From Aureliella helgolandensis (GTDB lineage: Bacteria; Planctomycetota; Planctomycetia; Pirellulales; Pirellulaceae): DNA of 64,000 nucleotides. Below are positions 37,870 to 47,562 of this stretch, piece by piece. The notes beneath the pieces are model-generated. The model saw only the letters and a program-made list of their open reading frames with translations, was not told where the DNA came from and did no database searches. The DNA is taken from positions 5,828,859-5,892,858 of the forward strand of contig NZ_CP036298.1 of NCBI RefSeq assembly GCF_007752135.1, in the 5' to 3' direction. The stretch's first letter is position 1. Every line of letters starts with the position of its first letter. A program made the position numbers and the translations under genes.

Positions 37870-40527
37870 TCAGTTCCCAAACGTCTGCAGCGATTCGGGG
37901 CGTGGGGGGCGCCCAGCATCGGGATGCTCCATGGGGAGGCCGCTGGTCCCCACCGGTTGCTCTTCCTTCTGCAATTCTGAGTAAATCTTCACCAGCAACT
38001 TCTGAGCTTGCCGGTAGCGTGGCGTATACTCAAGCGCCAGCAGCGCTTCTCGCCGAGCTGCGGGCAAGTCGGCCGTTGCCCAGAGCGACTCGGCTAATTG
38101 GTAGTGCAATCCAGCAGGATCGACCGGCTCCATCTCTTGCAAAGCGCGCAGCGAAAGTACCGCGATCTCAGGAGTTCCCAGTCTTTGTGCTGCCAAAACC
38201 AGTGCTTCATGGCCAGCCGGCACGAGCGGCTGCACCGCCAGCAACTGCTCAGCCACGCTGGCCAGAGAAGACCATCGCTCAGCATCGCGATGCAACGCAA
38301 GCAACCGCAACAGCACCGGCAGACGATCACTGGTGGCAGTCGCAATCTCTTCCAAGGCATGCAGCTCAAGCTCAACGTCATTCAGCTCACGGGCACACTT
38401 GGCAATTAGCTCAATGATGCCTCCAGGCTCTACGTCGCCTGGGTACAATGCGTCCGTTTCCTGAGCCGCGGAGAGCGCACCACTCCAATCTTCTTGGCTC
38501 ATTCGTAGCGAGATCAACATCTGCCGAGCACTGTAGCTATTTGGATTCGCATCGATCCAGGCTAGCAGCTCCTCTTCCGACCGCAATTCGGAGATCCCTT
38601 CGGAATCAAATTCAACGGTTTCCGCAAAATCCTCGGCCAGCGTTCTCACATACTCTTCGAAATCGGCATCGATTGCGTCAGCATCCCCGTAACGACGCGC
38701 AAACGCATCATGGGCCGGCACTCCCATCCCCAAATCGACGAGCCATTTTTGCAGCAAGGGCAAGCCGTGGGTATCGATTAAATACCGCACGGCCAAAGAG
38801 GACTCATAGTAGGCCAACTGCAAATGGACAGGGCTCTTCGGACTCAGGAAGGCTCCACTCAATTCGGACAGCGGAGTAAAATCGTCGCCTAACAGCATCT
38901 GCTTGTATCTGGGATTCATCCTCTGTCCCCACCTACTGTCGCGTTCCAACTCTTCGTAGACCGAGATCCCCTCGCTCAGCCAGCGTGGCATCCGATTGTT
39001 CGTTTTTTGCAAAGTCACCACGTGGCAGAACTCATGCCACAAGACACTCTCCCAGTTCGACGGGGTCTCTCCTTGAGAGGCCGGAGAATTGGCTGTGATC
39101 AAGGGGCCGAAACAAACTCCCAGAAAGCCCGCACCGCCGGGCAATCCGAAGGTTCGAATGGCAAAATCACTTTGCTGTGGGAAGATCTCCACCGCCACCG
39201 GTTGCTTGAGTGGCGCCTGATACTTCTTGGTCAGCACTTCTTCGGCTTCCAACAGCAACTCAGCCACACGCGGACCATAAATCTTTGCTTCTCGCGCGTC
39301 CATGCGTAGCAAGAACGAACCAATTTCAAGGGTTGTAAATTGCTCCAGACGGGCTTGCAGCGTCTTCAAGTTGAACGCTACGACGTTGTATTTATCGTCC
39401 GTGCTCACCTGATCCACCAGCATCCATCCCTGCTGTTCCTCCCCGGTACGAAGCAGGTCTTGTGCCAATTGAAATTTGGCCGGAACAAACTGTGGATCGA
39501 GTTTCAGCGCACGCCGCTGGTACTGAACCCCTTCTACAAATCGGTAGTGTCTCGATAGAGTCTGGCCGATTAGAAAATCAACCTCCGGATTGAGCGTCCA
39601 GTGCTCGAGTGCCTGCTTTCGGAACGAGCCCTCTTCGGCGTAGTTGCCTCGCAGGTGAGCAATCGCGGCGCGCAGCGCCCAGGCGGCTGGCAGCGAATTG
39701 TTGATCTCCAGCACCTCTTCTAAAACGACAAGCGCTGCGTCGTAGTCTTCGGCAGTAATATGATTCTCAGCAACGAGCAGTAGACTCTCCACCTGCCTTG
39801 GATTCAACTCCAATGCGGCATCGAGATGCTCGGCCGCTAGCGACGAATCGGATGGACTCCAGGCCTTAGCCAACAGGTAGCGAATCCAGGGATCGTCCGG
39901 CCGCAGTTCCAGGGCCAGCTTGAGCGCATTGACTGCTTCTTGGTAGTCCGCCTTTTCAATCGCAAGCTCTGCAATGGCAATATGCGCATCGACATAGGTT
40001 ACATCCAGTTTTAGAATCGCATCGTAGTAGCTCAATACATTCCGCGCATCCTCGCCAATTGAAAGCGAATACCGTCCGATCGCCAGCAGGTTTTCTCGGT
40101 CGTTGTAACGCCAGCGAGCCGTTTGCACTAACTCCGGGATTTCCTCCAATAGCCGCCGCGCTACATCCGACTGTCCACAATAGCGATAGGCCTCTGCCCC
40201 CAACATACGCAAAGGCAGACTACTGGAAAACTTCGAAGCGACCGATTCGTAGGTCTCCAAAGCGGCCTCATAGCGCCCCGTCAATAGTTGAGTTGCGATG
40301 AGCTGCTTTGCCCAGAAGTCGTTCCAGATGCCTTTGTCGACCTCTTCTTGACAGAGAGTCATACAGTCTTCGTAATCGCCACGATAAAAGGCGGCGCGCA
40401 CTTCATTGAGCTCGGCAGCTTGGACGCTTGAAGAGTCAGCACCGTGCCAAGAAAATCCGCTCACCAGCGATAGAACGATACCACCGATTGTGAGAATTCG
40501 AGGAATGCAGCGAAACGCATCAAGCAT
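37870..40527 (-). CDS. Exported TPR protein with gluzincin metallopeptidase domain
   Basis: 885 residues. The signal peptide ends near residue 38 (VQAAEL). TPR repeats cover about 40-390. A metallopeptidase domain follows with zinc motif WHEFCHVV (His498, Glu499, His502) and the downstream Glu in WLSEGISVYEE, the gluzincin pattern of peptidase MA-like proteins. More TPR repeats lie at about 650-860. It is the first gene of the long - strand operon. A role in processing or assembling envelope proteins is inferred. Confidence 0.85.
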   Translation of the reverse strand: MLDAFRCIPRILTIGGIVLSLVSGFSWHGADSSSVQAAELNEVRAAFYRGDYEDCMTLCQEEVDKGIWNDFWAKQLIATQLLTGRYEAALETYESVASKFSSSLPLRMLGAEAYRYCGQSDVARRLLEEIPELVQTARWRYNDRENLLAIGRYSLSIGEDARNVLSYYDAILKLDVTYVDAHIAIAELAIEKADYQEAVNALKLALELRPDDPWIRYLLAKAWSPSDSSLAAEHLDAALELNPRQVESLLLVAENHITAEDYDAALVVLEEVLEINNSLPAAWALRAAIAHLRGNYAEEGSFRKQALEHWTLNPEVDFLIGQTLSRHYRFVEGVQYQRRALKLDPQFVPAKFQLAQDLLRTGEEQQGWMLVDQVSTDDKYNVVAFNLKTLQARLEQFTTLEIGSFLLRMDAREAKIYGPRVAELLLEAEEVLTKKYQAPLKQPVAVEIFPQQSDFAIRTFGLPGGAGFLGVCFGPLITANSPASQGETPSNWESVLWHEFCHVVTLQKTNNRMPRWLSEGISVYEELERDSRWGQRMNPRYKQMLLGDDFTPLSELSGAFLSPKSPVHLQLAYYESSLAVRYLIDTHGLPLLQKWLVDLGMGVPAHDAFARRYGDADAIDADFEEYVRTLAEDFAETVEFDSEGISELRSEEELLAWIDANPNSYSARQMLISLRMSQEDWSGALSAAQETDALYPGDVEPGGIIELIAKCARELNDVELELHALEEIATATSDRLPVLLRLLALHRDAERWSSLASVAEQLLAVQPLVPAGHEALVLAAQRLGTPEIAVLSLRALQEMEPVDPAGLHYQLAESLWATADLPAARREALLALEYTPRYRQAQKLLVKIYSELQKEEQPVGTSGLPMEHPDAGRPPRPESLQTFGN

Positions 40528-40830
40528 GGGAATCTTGCGTCAATAGTAACTTAGCAGTGTGTGCGCCAAGCAGAAATCGATTAGCATTGATCGTAACCAA
40601 AGTGGAATGCACGATTCAACATAGCTGAGTTACGCGTGGTTTGCACGCAATTTCCTGCATTCAGCCCGCGAATAGAACCAACCCCCAAGGAGTCGAGAAG
40701 TTTCGTCACCCCCGAGATTCCTAGTTCTCCCATCTTGTTCGTTTCCCAAAAGGGTTCCAACGGGGGACGCCCGGCAAATCGGTCGCGAGAAGTAGTTGGG
40801 GAGCGGAGCTGACAGCGAGCCTCATTCAAC
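40528..40830. other. Divergent promoter region
   Basis: About 300 bases between the TPR-peptidase gene (- strand) and a small + strand gene. Promoters for both should lie here. I see no clear -35/-10 pair, operator or RNA. A 126-codon - strand frame overlaps it and the next gene and looks like a shadow. Confidence 0.4.
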
Positions 40831-41073
40831 ATGAAACCCACCATTCGAATCGATTGCGACACTCCCGACCAGCTGCCGGAAGTGGCGGAGCTCCAGCGCA
40901 TTACTGAAGACGGCAACGAAGTCGTGCTGTTGCTTTCGAAGCACTTGACTCCCCTGGCCATGTCACGGGCCTTGCATCAATTGTCCCAAGCATTACCCGA
41001 GTGCAGTGTGATCGAAAGTGGCGGCACCTGCGCCGCACACGGCATCACCATCGGCCAACGAACGGCTCCGTGA
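40831..41073 (+). CDS. Small protein of unknown function
   Basis: 80 residues, acidic, with no signal or membrane segment. The composition is protein-like and the C-terminal part has a Gly-rich GGTCAAHGITIGQ segment. The Shine-Dalgarno is weak. I do not recognise a family. It lies alone between the divergent operon and the carbonic anhydrase gene. Confidence 0.5.
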   Translation: MKPTIRIDCDTPDQLPEVAELQRITEDGNEVVLLLSKHLTPLAMSRALHQLSQALPECSVIESGGTCAAHGITIGQRTAP

Positions 41074-41409
41074 TCGCCACCACAGCACAGCCGGGTTGCG
41101 CGAAGGGACGGAAGGCATCAGATGCGAAGTGGATGTCGACACCCACCGCGGCGGAGCGAGGCACTAAAAAATGACTTCAGCGATTCGGGGGTTGTCTTCC
41201 GGGTATGGACGGCACTAACGGACGGTACTCACGGACGGTCCAGCACGACCGGAAGCATGGGTGGGACAGCCCGCTTGACCAACTTCGCTGTTTAGAGGGC
41301 TTGAATTCATGGAATGGGCCCAATAAAACGATGCGTTCACTCAACAGCGGCTGAGGATGTATAGAATGGCTCCGCGTCCCAGTTCGCTTCTGCAGAGATA
41401 GGAAAAAGC
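41074..41409 (+). other. Intergenic region with a short imperfect 13-bp repeat
   Basis: About 335 bases without a gene. Three imperfect copies of GGACGGYACTMAC start at 41207, 41220 and 41233. The carbonic anhydrase promoter probably lies in the last 100 bases. AGGAAA a few bases before its ATG is a fair ribosome site. Confidence 0.5.
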
Positions 41410-42066
41410 ATGCTTCGATTAGGTCAGCTGTTCGAACAAAACCAACAGTGGCAAAAAGAAATCCTGGATAATGACCCCGACTACTTTTTGCGGTTGTCGC
41501 AGCAACAGAGCCCGGAGTACCTGTGGATCGGCTGTTCGGATAGTCGTGTTCCGGCTAACCAGATTGTTGGCTTAGATCCCGGCGAGCTGTTTGTGCATCG
41601 CAACGTGGCCAATTTGGTCGTTCACACCGACTTCAATTGCTTGTCCGTAATGCACTATGCGGTCGAAGCCTTGCAGGTCAAGCATATCATCGTGTGCGGC
41701 CACTATGGTTGTGGCGGAGTCCAAGCTGCACTGTTGGATCATGAACTTGGCCTCATCGACAACTGGTTGCGCCACATACAGGATGTCCACGTGAGGCACG
41801 AGGCAGAAATCAGCAAAATCTCGGACCTCAAGTCCAGATGCAACCGCTTGTGTGAACTCAATGTAATTGAACAGGTCGTCAATGTCTGTGGCACTTCCAT
41901 CGTTCAAGAAGCCTGGCGACGTGGCCAAAGTCTAGCGGTCCATGGCTGGATCTACGGCCTCGATGATGGGCTGCTGCGCGATCTTTCCATGTGCATTACG
42001 AAACCCGAAGAGGTCGCTCCGCGGTACGCTGCGACGCTCGAATCTTCCGCTAAAGGACTTGGATAG
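41410..42066 (+). CDS. can: Beta-class carbonic anhydrase
   Basis: 218 residues, typical length. Zinc ligands are Cys42 (CSDSR, with Asp44 and Arg46), His98 and Cys101 in CGHYGCGG. It interconverts CO2 and bicarbonate in the cytoplasm. The C-terminal VHGWIYGLDDGLLRDL segment is the usual end of Can-type enzymes. The next gene begins directly after its stop, but that one is exported and probably unrelated. Confidence 0.95.
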   Translation: MLRLGQLFEQNQQWQKEILDNDPDYFLRLSQQQSPEYLWIGCSDSRVPANQIVGLDPGELFVHRNVANLVVHTDFNCLSVMHYAVEALQVKHIIVCGHYGCGGVQAALLDHELGLIDNWLRHIQDVHVRHEAEISKISDLKSRCNRLCELNVIEQVVNVCGTSIVQEAWRRGQSLAVHGWIYGLDDGLLRDLSMCITKPEEVAPRYAATLESSAKGLG

Positions 42067-42132
42067 TTGAGGCTCGCAATAACTTCGCGGCGGAGCAGTT
42101 GGGCGTCCAGTGCAGAGCACTTGGTCAATCGC

Positions 42133-45100
42133 ATGCATGATCGAGTGTTGGTAATTGCCTGCAACGTGATTTGCTGGGCCTTGGCAGGTGGATTTACTCC
42201 CGCTGCCGCCCAGGAATCGCTGCCCCCCTCAGCGCCGGCCCCCACTCTCATCCAAGCTTTGGCTGAAGGATTGCCGCAGGGCACCGCTTCACGAGGGGCC
42301 GCGTTGTTTGCATCGCCTAAATCGGCGTGCCTAGGTTGCCATCGCATCGGTCAGTTCGGTGGGACCATTGGGCCGGAGCTTTCCCGCATCGGCATCGATC
42401 GAACTCCCGAACAATTGATTGAATCGCTCCTGTGGCCCAACCAGCTGGTGGCTCCCAAGTTTCAGGTCCATCAAATCTTGACCGAAGAGGGGGAGTTGTC
42501 CAGCGGATACGTGGAAAGCGAGAACGAGGATTTCGTTCAACTCAAAGATCCCGCCAGCGGAAGTATTTCCACGATTACCGCTGCAGACATCGCCATGCGG
42601 AAATTGTCGCCTTCGCTGATGCCCACTGGTTTGGTCAATGGTTGGGAGCGCTCTCAGCAACTGAATCTCCTCGCCTTCCTCGCCGATTTGGGGAAGGGAC
42701 GCGACCTGCGGCCCGAGCTAGCGGCATCCATTTTGGAACATGCGCAATCGCACGACCCCACACCTTTCCCCTACACTCGCCAACCGCGCGACCCGACCGC
42801 CTGGCCTCATCACGGAGCAGAAGTCAATCGCGATCGCATCTATGAATTCTATCGCCAACAAGCTGTGTACTTCCGGGAGCAGGACACCTCCGCATCTCTA
42901 TTGATGGAATACCCCGGTTTGGATGGGGGCACCCTCGGGCATTGGGGGAATCAGACAGAAGAGACGTGGGCCAGCAACTGGTGGAATCTAGCCGACTTGG
43001 GTAGCTTGCAGAGTGGCGTCTTTCACGGCCCTGGAGGCCAAGCCATTGCACGAGCGGTTTGCTTGCGACTGGGGGAGCAGCAAGAGATGTCGGTGTGCTT
43101 CGACCCGACTTCCCGCAGCTATCCGGCAAAATGGCGAGAAGGTTTCGTCAAATTCTCAACAGTGCGGCATGGATTTCTCCACGGTCTAATTCCACAGGGA
43201 GATCCTATCCAGCCGGCCAACGAGCCATCGCTCTCCCCAAACGCAACGTACCGTGGCTACTATCGCCTTGGACCACGAACGATCTTCGCCTATGACATCG
43301 ATGGTGAGGAGTACTTGGATGCCCCTTGGTCCGTCGACGGAGAATTCCAGCGAGAATTCGGTCCACGAGCCACTCACTCCCTTGGGCAGGCTATCGACGT
43401 GCCAGTGCCCCAATGGCCCGAGCGTATCGAGACGAGCATTGAATTGGGGGCGGAGAGCCCATACGCCATCGATACCATTGCCCTGCCGCATGACAATCCA
43501 TGGCAATCCCCTGTATTCTGCAGTGGGCATGCCTTCCTGGCCGATGGATCGGTCATGCTTTCTACCATGCAAGGCGATGTGTGGCACGTCACCGGTCTCA
43601 ACTCTCCACCGCAGGTCGAGTCTACTGCAACATGGCATCGCTTCGCCTCAGGCTTGCATCATCCTCTGGGAGTTTGGATTGACGAAGATGGAATTTTCGT
43701 CATTTGCCGAGACCAACTGACTCGCTTGCACGACTTGAACCAGGATGGTGAGGCAGATTTCTACGAATGCTTCTGCAATGCCTTCGAAACGTCGCCCGCG
43801 GGCCACGATTTCATTTGTGGACTCCAGCGCGACGACGAAGGATATTTTTACACCGCCTCCGGCAACCAAGGAGTTCTACGCATTGCACCCGACGGAGAAA
43901 CGGCCACCGTGCTTGCTAACGGATTTCGCAACCCCGATGGAATCGGACTCGACCCGAGCGGAATTCTAACCGTTCCGTGCTCCGAGGGACGCTGGACACC
44001 TGCCTCTATGATTTGTGCCGTTCCATTCAAATCGGCTACGGCCGAGGCGGTTGCCCCTCTCCCGTCCTCTCCGCCGTTCTACGGCTATCGCGGTCCTCAG
44101 TTTGTATCTCGTCCAATCGAGCAACCCGAGCTACCTCTGGTATATCTCCCGCGTGGAATTGACAATTCAGCAGGTGGGCAAGTTTACATTGACAGTCAGA
44201 AATGGGGCCCGCTCACTGGGAACATGATCCACTTTTCATTCGGCGCTGGCACGCACTCCCTGCTACTCCGTGACGAGGTTTCGGGTCAATTGCAAGGCGC
44301 AGTTGTGCCACTGCCAGGCGACTTCCTCTCGGGAGTTCATCGCGGGAGATTTTCGCCCCTCGATGGCCAACTGTATGTGTCCGGCATGACCGGATGGGGG
44401 AGCTACACTCCCGATTCAGGCTGTTTCCAACGCGTGCGCTATACGGGAGCCCCAGTAATCTTGCCGACGGGGTTTCACCTTCACCGCAATGGAGTCGCAC
44501 TCTATTTCCCTCAACCCCTTGAGGGTGAAACCTCCCAGCAAGTCGCCCAGCATTTTGCCCAGGCATGGAACTATCGCTATAGCGCAGCGTATGGGTCGCC
44601 AGAATACTCAACTCAGCATTATGGAGTTCGTGGCCACGATCGAGTGCAAATCACTTCTGCACACCTGCTCGATGCAGGAAAAACGCTCTTCCTGGAAATC
44701 CCCGATCTCCGCCCGTGCAATCAATTGCATCTACAAATCGCCGTCCAGGAGGACCTGCCTACGCACTTTGACATGTTCCTGACATGCCATGCACTCGATT
44801 CACCACGAACCGATTTCCCGGGAGCTGTGAAGGTTTTCCCCGAAGTCTCTGATCACCCGATTCTTCTCGACATGTTGCTGGCAACCCAACGCGTTGAGAA
44901 TCCGTGGAGTCAAGCGATCGATGGGGCAAGAACCATCAACATTGCGGCTGGTACCAATTTAACCTTTCAAACACGTACCTTCACAGTACAAGCGGGTGAG
45001 CCCATCGCGCTGACTTTCGCCAATCCAGATGCTGTCCCCCATAATTGGGCACTAGTAGAGCGAGGGCAATTGCAGAAAGTGGGAGAAGCGGCCAACCAGC

Positions 45101-45300
45101 TTGTCTCCGACCCGCAAGCACTAATTCAGCAATATGTCCCCCAGGTACCGGAGGTTTTGTGTTACACCGATATCGTGGAACCACATTTAGAGACAACCAT
45201 TTACTTCAATGCCCCAACGCAACCAGGTAAGTATCCCTACCTGTGTACTTTCCCCGGACACTGGATGGTAATGAACGGCGAAATGATCGTGGAACCCTAG
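42133..45300 (+). CDS. Exported cytochrome c / beta-propeller / azurin-like cupredoxin fusion
   Basis: 1055 residues from the ATG at 42133, where a signal peptide begins (cleavage near AAAQE, residue 28); a TTG start 22 codons earlier would spoil it. Heme c site CLGCH (Cys66, Cys69, His70) lies in a domain like the planctomycete heme-binding family. A long middle section includes propeller blades with GVWIDEDGIFVICRD and FRNPDGIGLDPSG. The last 110 residues are a cupredoxin with PHNW and CTFPGHWMVM, matching azurin spacing (Cys1038, His1043, Met1047). It is probably a periplasmic electron-transfer dehydrogenase-like protein; the substrate is unknown. Confidence 0.85.
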   Translation: MHDRVLVIACNVICWALAGGFTPAAAQESLPPSAPAPTLIQALAEGLPQGTASRGAALFASPKSACLGCHRIGQFGGTIGPELSRIGIDRTPEQLIESLLWPNQLVAPKFQVHQILTEEGELSSGYVESENEDFVQLKDPASGSISTITAADIAMRKLSPSLMPTGLVNGWERSQQLNLLAFLADLGKGRDLRPELAASILEHAQSHDPTPFPYTRQPRDPTAWPHHGAEVNRDRIYEFYRQQAVYFREQDTSASLLMEYPGLDGGTLGHWGNQTEETWASNWWNLADLGSLQSGVFHGPGGQAIARAVCLRLGEQQEMSVCFDPTSRSYPAKWREGFVKFSTVRHGFLHGLIPQGDPIQPANEPSLSPNATYRGYYRLGPRTIFAYDIDGEEYLDAPWSVDGEFQREFGPRATHSLGQAIDVPVPQWPERIETSIELGAESPYAIDTIALPHDNPWQSPVFCSGHAFLADGSVMLSTMQGDVWHVTGLNSPPQVESTATWHRFASGLHHPLGVWIDEDGIFVICRDQLTRLHDLNQDGEADFYECFCNAFETSPAGHDFICGLQRDDEGYFYTASGNQGVLRIAPDGETATVLANGFRNPDGIGLDPSGILTVPCSEGRWTPASMICAVPFKSATAEAVAPLPSSPPFYGYRGPQFVSRPIEQPELPLVYLPRGIDNSAGGQVYIDSQKWGPLTGNMIHFSFGAGTHSLLLRDEVSGQLQGAVVPLPGDFLSGVHRGRFSPLDGQLYVSGMTGWGSYTPDSGCFQRVRYTGAPVILPTGFHLHRNGVALYFPQPLEGETSQQVAQHFAQAWNYRYSAAYGSPEYSTQHYGVRGHDRVQITSAHLLDAGKTLFLEIPDLRPCNQLHLQIAVQEDLPTHFDMFLTCHALDSPRTDFPGAVKVFPEVSDHPILLDMLLATQRVENPWSQAIDGARTINIAAGTNLTFQTRTFTVQAGEPIALTFANPDAVPHNWALVERGQLQKVGEAANQLVSDPQALIQQYVPQVPEVLCYTDIVEPHLETTIYFNAPTQPGKYPYLCTFPGHWMVMNGEMIVEP

Positions 45301-45525
45301 CTCCGAGAATTCAGCTGCGTTTCTGTGACGCACGCATCACGGATGAGCTAGAGAGTCTGAAGCAAATTGGCTGAAGATTCGTGGGCAGTGCCTCAGTCGC
45401 AAGTAGAAGCGTTCTCCCCCGATGAATTGATCGCCAACAGAGCGTCCCGGGGCTCACCATCCCAGACGGGGTGCTGCCCCAACGCTGAGTCGTCTTGGGC
45501 ATATCCTGGACTCCTACGCTCCATT

Positions 45526-46317
45526 TCACTCATCATCGGGCGCGCTGTAATTCTTAGGCGTCCAGGTTGGATCCCGCTCGAAAAACATCAAATGTTGCCA
45601 CGGCAGGCCGTCGTATTGTCGCGCGACGCGCAGACCATTGGCAGAGTATTCCTTGACGATCTGTCGCTTGCTCATCTTGTGCAACGGCTTAATAGGTACC
45701 GTGCGATCCTCCTCACGATACTCCAACAATGCGATGACTCCGGTATCGCTCAGGCTGTCGCGGATATTTCTCAGCATGAGGGCTGGATGCGAAAACTCGT
45801 GATACACATCCACGAGCAGCACTAGATCGACTTTATTTTGGGGCAGGTTGGGATCCACGACGGTTCCCAACACCGGTTTGACATTTTCGACTCCTGCCTG
45901 TTCACACCGCAGCTCCAGCAAGTGCAACATTTCCGGCTGGATGTCGACCGCCAGAACCTGTCCCGTTTCTCCCACCTGAGCGGCCATGAGCAGTGCATAG
46001 AAACCGTTGCCGCATCCCAAATCACAAACCGTCAAGCCTGGCTTCAATTGCAGCTGCTTCAGCACCTCGCTTGGCCGCTCCTCCTGCTCACGCGTTTCGC
46101 GGATCAGCCAAGGCGCCCCGTGGAAAGACATGGTCTGAGCAATCATGCGTCCCATGTATTTTGCTCGAGCTGGGGGAATCGGCGTCTGCTCGATAACTTC
46201 AGCTTGCGCGGCCGTAGACTCTTGCGCATTAACGGTGCGGTGCTGCAAGAGTGGCAGCCCGCTGAGGGCGGACCAGACAAACGCTATGCGAACGAAACAT
46301 GGGGTTAGACGCTGCAT
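45526..46317 (-). CDS. Exported class I SAM-dependent methyltransferase-fold protein
   Basis: 263 residues. A signal peptide (about residues 1-31, ending TVNAQES) precedes the methyltransferase domain with motif I VCDLGCGNGFYALLM, the acidic VDIQPEML and DLVLLVDVYHEF. Such exported methyltransferase-like proteins are frequent in planctomycetes. Because SAM is made in the cytoplasm, activity outside is uncertain; the N-terminus may act as an anchor instead. The gene is convergent with the cytochrome fusion and lies after ilvE in the same direction. Confidence 0.8.
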   Translation of the reverse strand: MQRLTPCFVRIAFVWSALSGLPLLQHRTVNAQESTAAQAEVIEQTPIPPARAKYMGRMIAQTMSFHGAPWLIRETREQEERPSEVLKQLQLKPGLTVCDLGCGNGFYALLMAAQVGETGQVLAVDIQPEMLHLLELRCEQAGVENVKPVLGTVVDPNLPQNKVDLVLLVDVYHEFSHPALMLRNIRDSLSDTGVIALLEYREEDRTVPIKPLHKMSKRQIVKEYSANGLRVARQYDGLPWQHLMFFERDPTWTPKNYSAPDDE

Positions 46318-46365
46318 AGGGATTGCCTGTTTGAAAGGAGTGAATCTCGTCCAGCAAAGGGAGTG

Positions 46366-47232
46366 CTAGCCTGGTTGACGGACCAGTTCATGAAATGCTT
46401 TGCTGAGTTGTTTTGTCACAGGGCCAACCTGTCCGTCACCAATCGGCCGATCATCCAGTTTGATAACAGGAATAACTTCAGCCGCGGAGCCGGTCAGAAA
46501 GCATTCGTCTGCGATGTAGATATCGTGTCGTGACATGGTGGTTTCCAGCACTTCCATCCCCGCAGATTGCGCCAACTCTAAAACTGCGTTCCGCGTGATG
46601 CCTTCCAAGATTCCCGCATTGATGGAGGGGGTCATGAGTTTACCACGACTAACGATGAAAATATTATCTCCCGTGCACTCTGCGACTTGACCGAGATGGT
46701 TGAGCATCAGGGCTTCGGAGCACCCCGCTAGCTTACCTTCAATCTTGGCCATAATGTTGTTCAAGTAATTCAAAGACTTGATACGAGGATTGAGCGCTGC
46801 GGGATGATTGCGGATCGTCGCAGCCGTGATAATCTCCAGCCCCTGTTCGTACAGCTCTTTGGGGTAGAGGGCGATATGGTCCGCAATAATGATGACCTGC
46901 GGATCGGAGGTTTTGGTCGGGTCCAGCCCCAAACTCCCCGCGCCACGCGAGACGACCAAACGGATATAAGCGTCCGACAGCTTGTTGCGCTGCAGCGTCT
47001 CCTGGACCGCTTGAATCATTTGAGCGGGCGTGATGGGAATCTCCAACAGGATCGCCCGGGCCGACTGGAAGAGCCGATCAATATGGATTCCAAGCCGAAA
47101 AACGTTTCCGGAATAGGCACGCATGCCTTCAAAAACGCCGTCCCCGTAGAGAAAACCATGGTCGTAGACACTGACCTTCGCTTCCGACTTCGGAAAGTAA
47201 GTACCGTTAATGTAGACTTCAACTTCGGACAT
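46366..47232 (-). CDS. ilvE: Branched-chain amino acid aminotransferase (class IV)
   Basis: 288 residues from the ATG at 47232, which has AAGAGG seven bases upstream; a longer frame adds 29 unlikely residues. It shows VYDHGFLYGDGVFEGMRAY, the PLP lysine Lys152 in NPRIKSLNYLNNI, and FLTGSAAEVIPV. It catalyses the last step of Leu, Ile and Val synthesis in the cytoplasm. D-amino acid transaminase belongs to the same fold, but the FEGMRAY pattern favours IlvE. Confidence 0.92.
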   Translation of the reverse strand: MSEVEVYINGTYFPKSEAKVSVYDHGFLYGDGVFEGMRAYSGNVFRLGIHIDRLFQSARAILLEIPITPAQMIQAVQETLQRNKLSDAYIRLVVSRGAGSLGLDPTKTSDPQVIIIADHIALYPKELYEQGLEIITAATIRNHPAALNPRIKSLNYLNNIMAKIEGKLAGCSEALMLNHLGQVAECTGDNIFIVSRGKLMTPSINAGILEGITRNAVLELAQSAGMEVLETTMSRHDIYIADECFLTGSAAEVIPVIKLDDRPIGDGQVGPVTKQLSKAFHELVRQPG

Positions 47233-47562
47233 GCAAGCCTCTTGTGATAGGTCGATTAAATTCCGCTTCTTCGGCTTCAATGAACGGCATGGCCATAGCC
47301 CATTGGCCTCCGGGGACAACTAGATTCGCTGCTCAAGGCAACGCTTCAGCGTACTTGATTGCCGCTAGATTTGCGAGTCGTAGAGCAACCGCTCGCGTGG
47401 GAACGCTACTTCCGGCGCGAGAGACGGTCTATTTCCGGCAAAGATCGATCCCCACAGGGATACGAAAAGACTACGAAAAAAGCACCGGTTGAGACCGATG
47501 CTTCTTGCTTGGGGTTCGCTCAGTAGCCGTTAGGCTGCCTGGGAATTTGGCAAAAACAGGTG
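47233..47562. other. Intergenic region holding a terminator
   Basis: About 330 bases upstream of ilvE and downstream of the small secreted protein gene, both on the - strand. It contains a strong intrinsic terminator and presumably the ilvE promoter. A + strand frame here looks spurious. Confidence 0.6.
47476..47501 (-). terminator. Intrinsic terminator after the small secreted protein gene
   Basis: Read on the - strand, GCATCGGT-CTCA-ACCGGTGC forms an 8-bp stem (one G-T pair) with a 4-base loop, followed by TTTTTT. It lies about 60 bases after the stop of the gene at 47563 and upstream of ilvE, so it separates the two units. Confidence 0.9.

Noticed and set aside
40581-40961. 126-codon - strand frame
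   Set aside because: Overlaps the small + strand gene and the divergent promoter region; composition looks like a shadow.
45367-45825. 152-codon + strand frame between the cytochrome fusion and the methyltransferase gene
   Set aside because: Lies mostly antisense to the methyltransferase gene, which has clear motifs.
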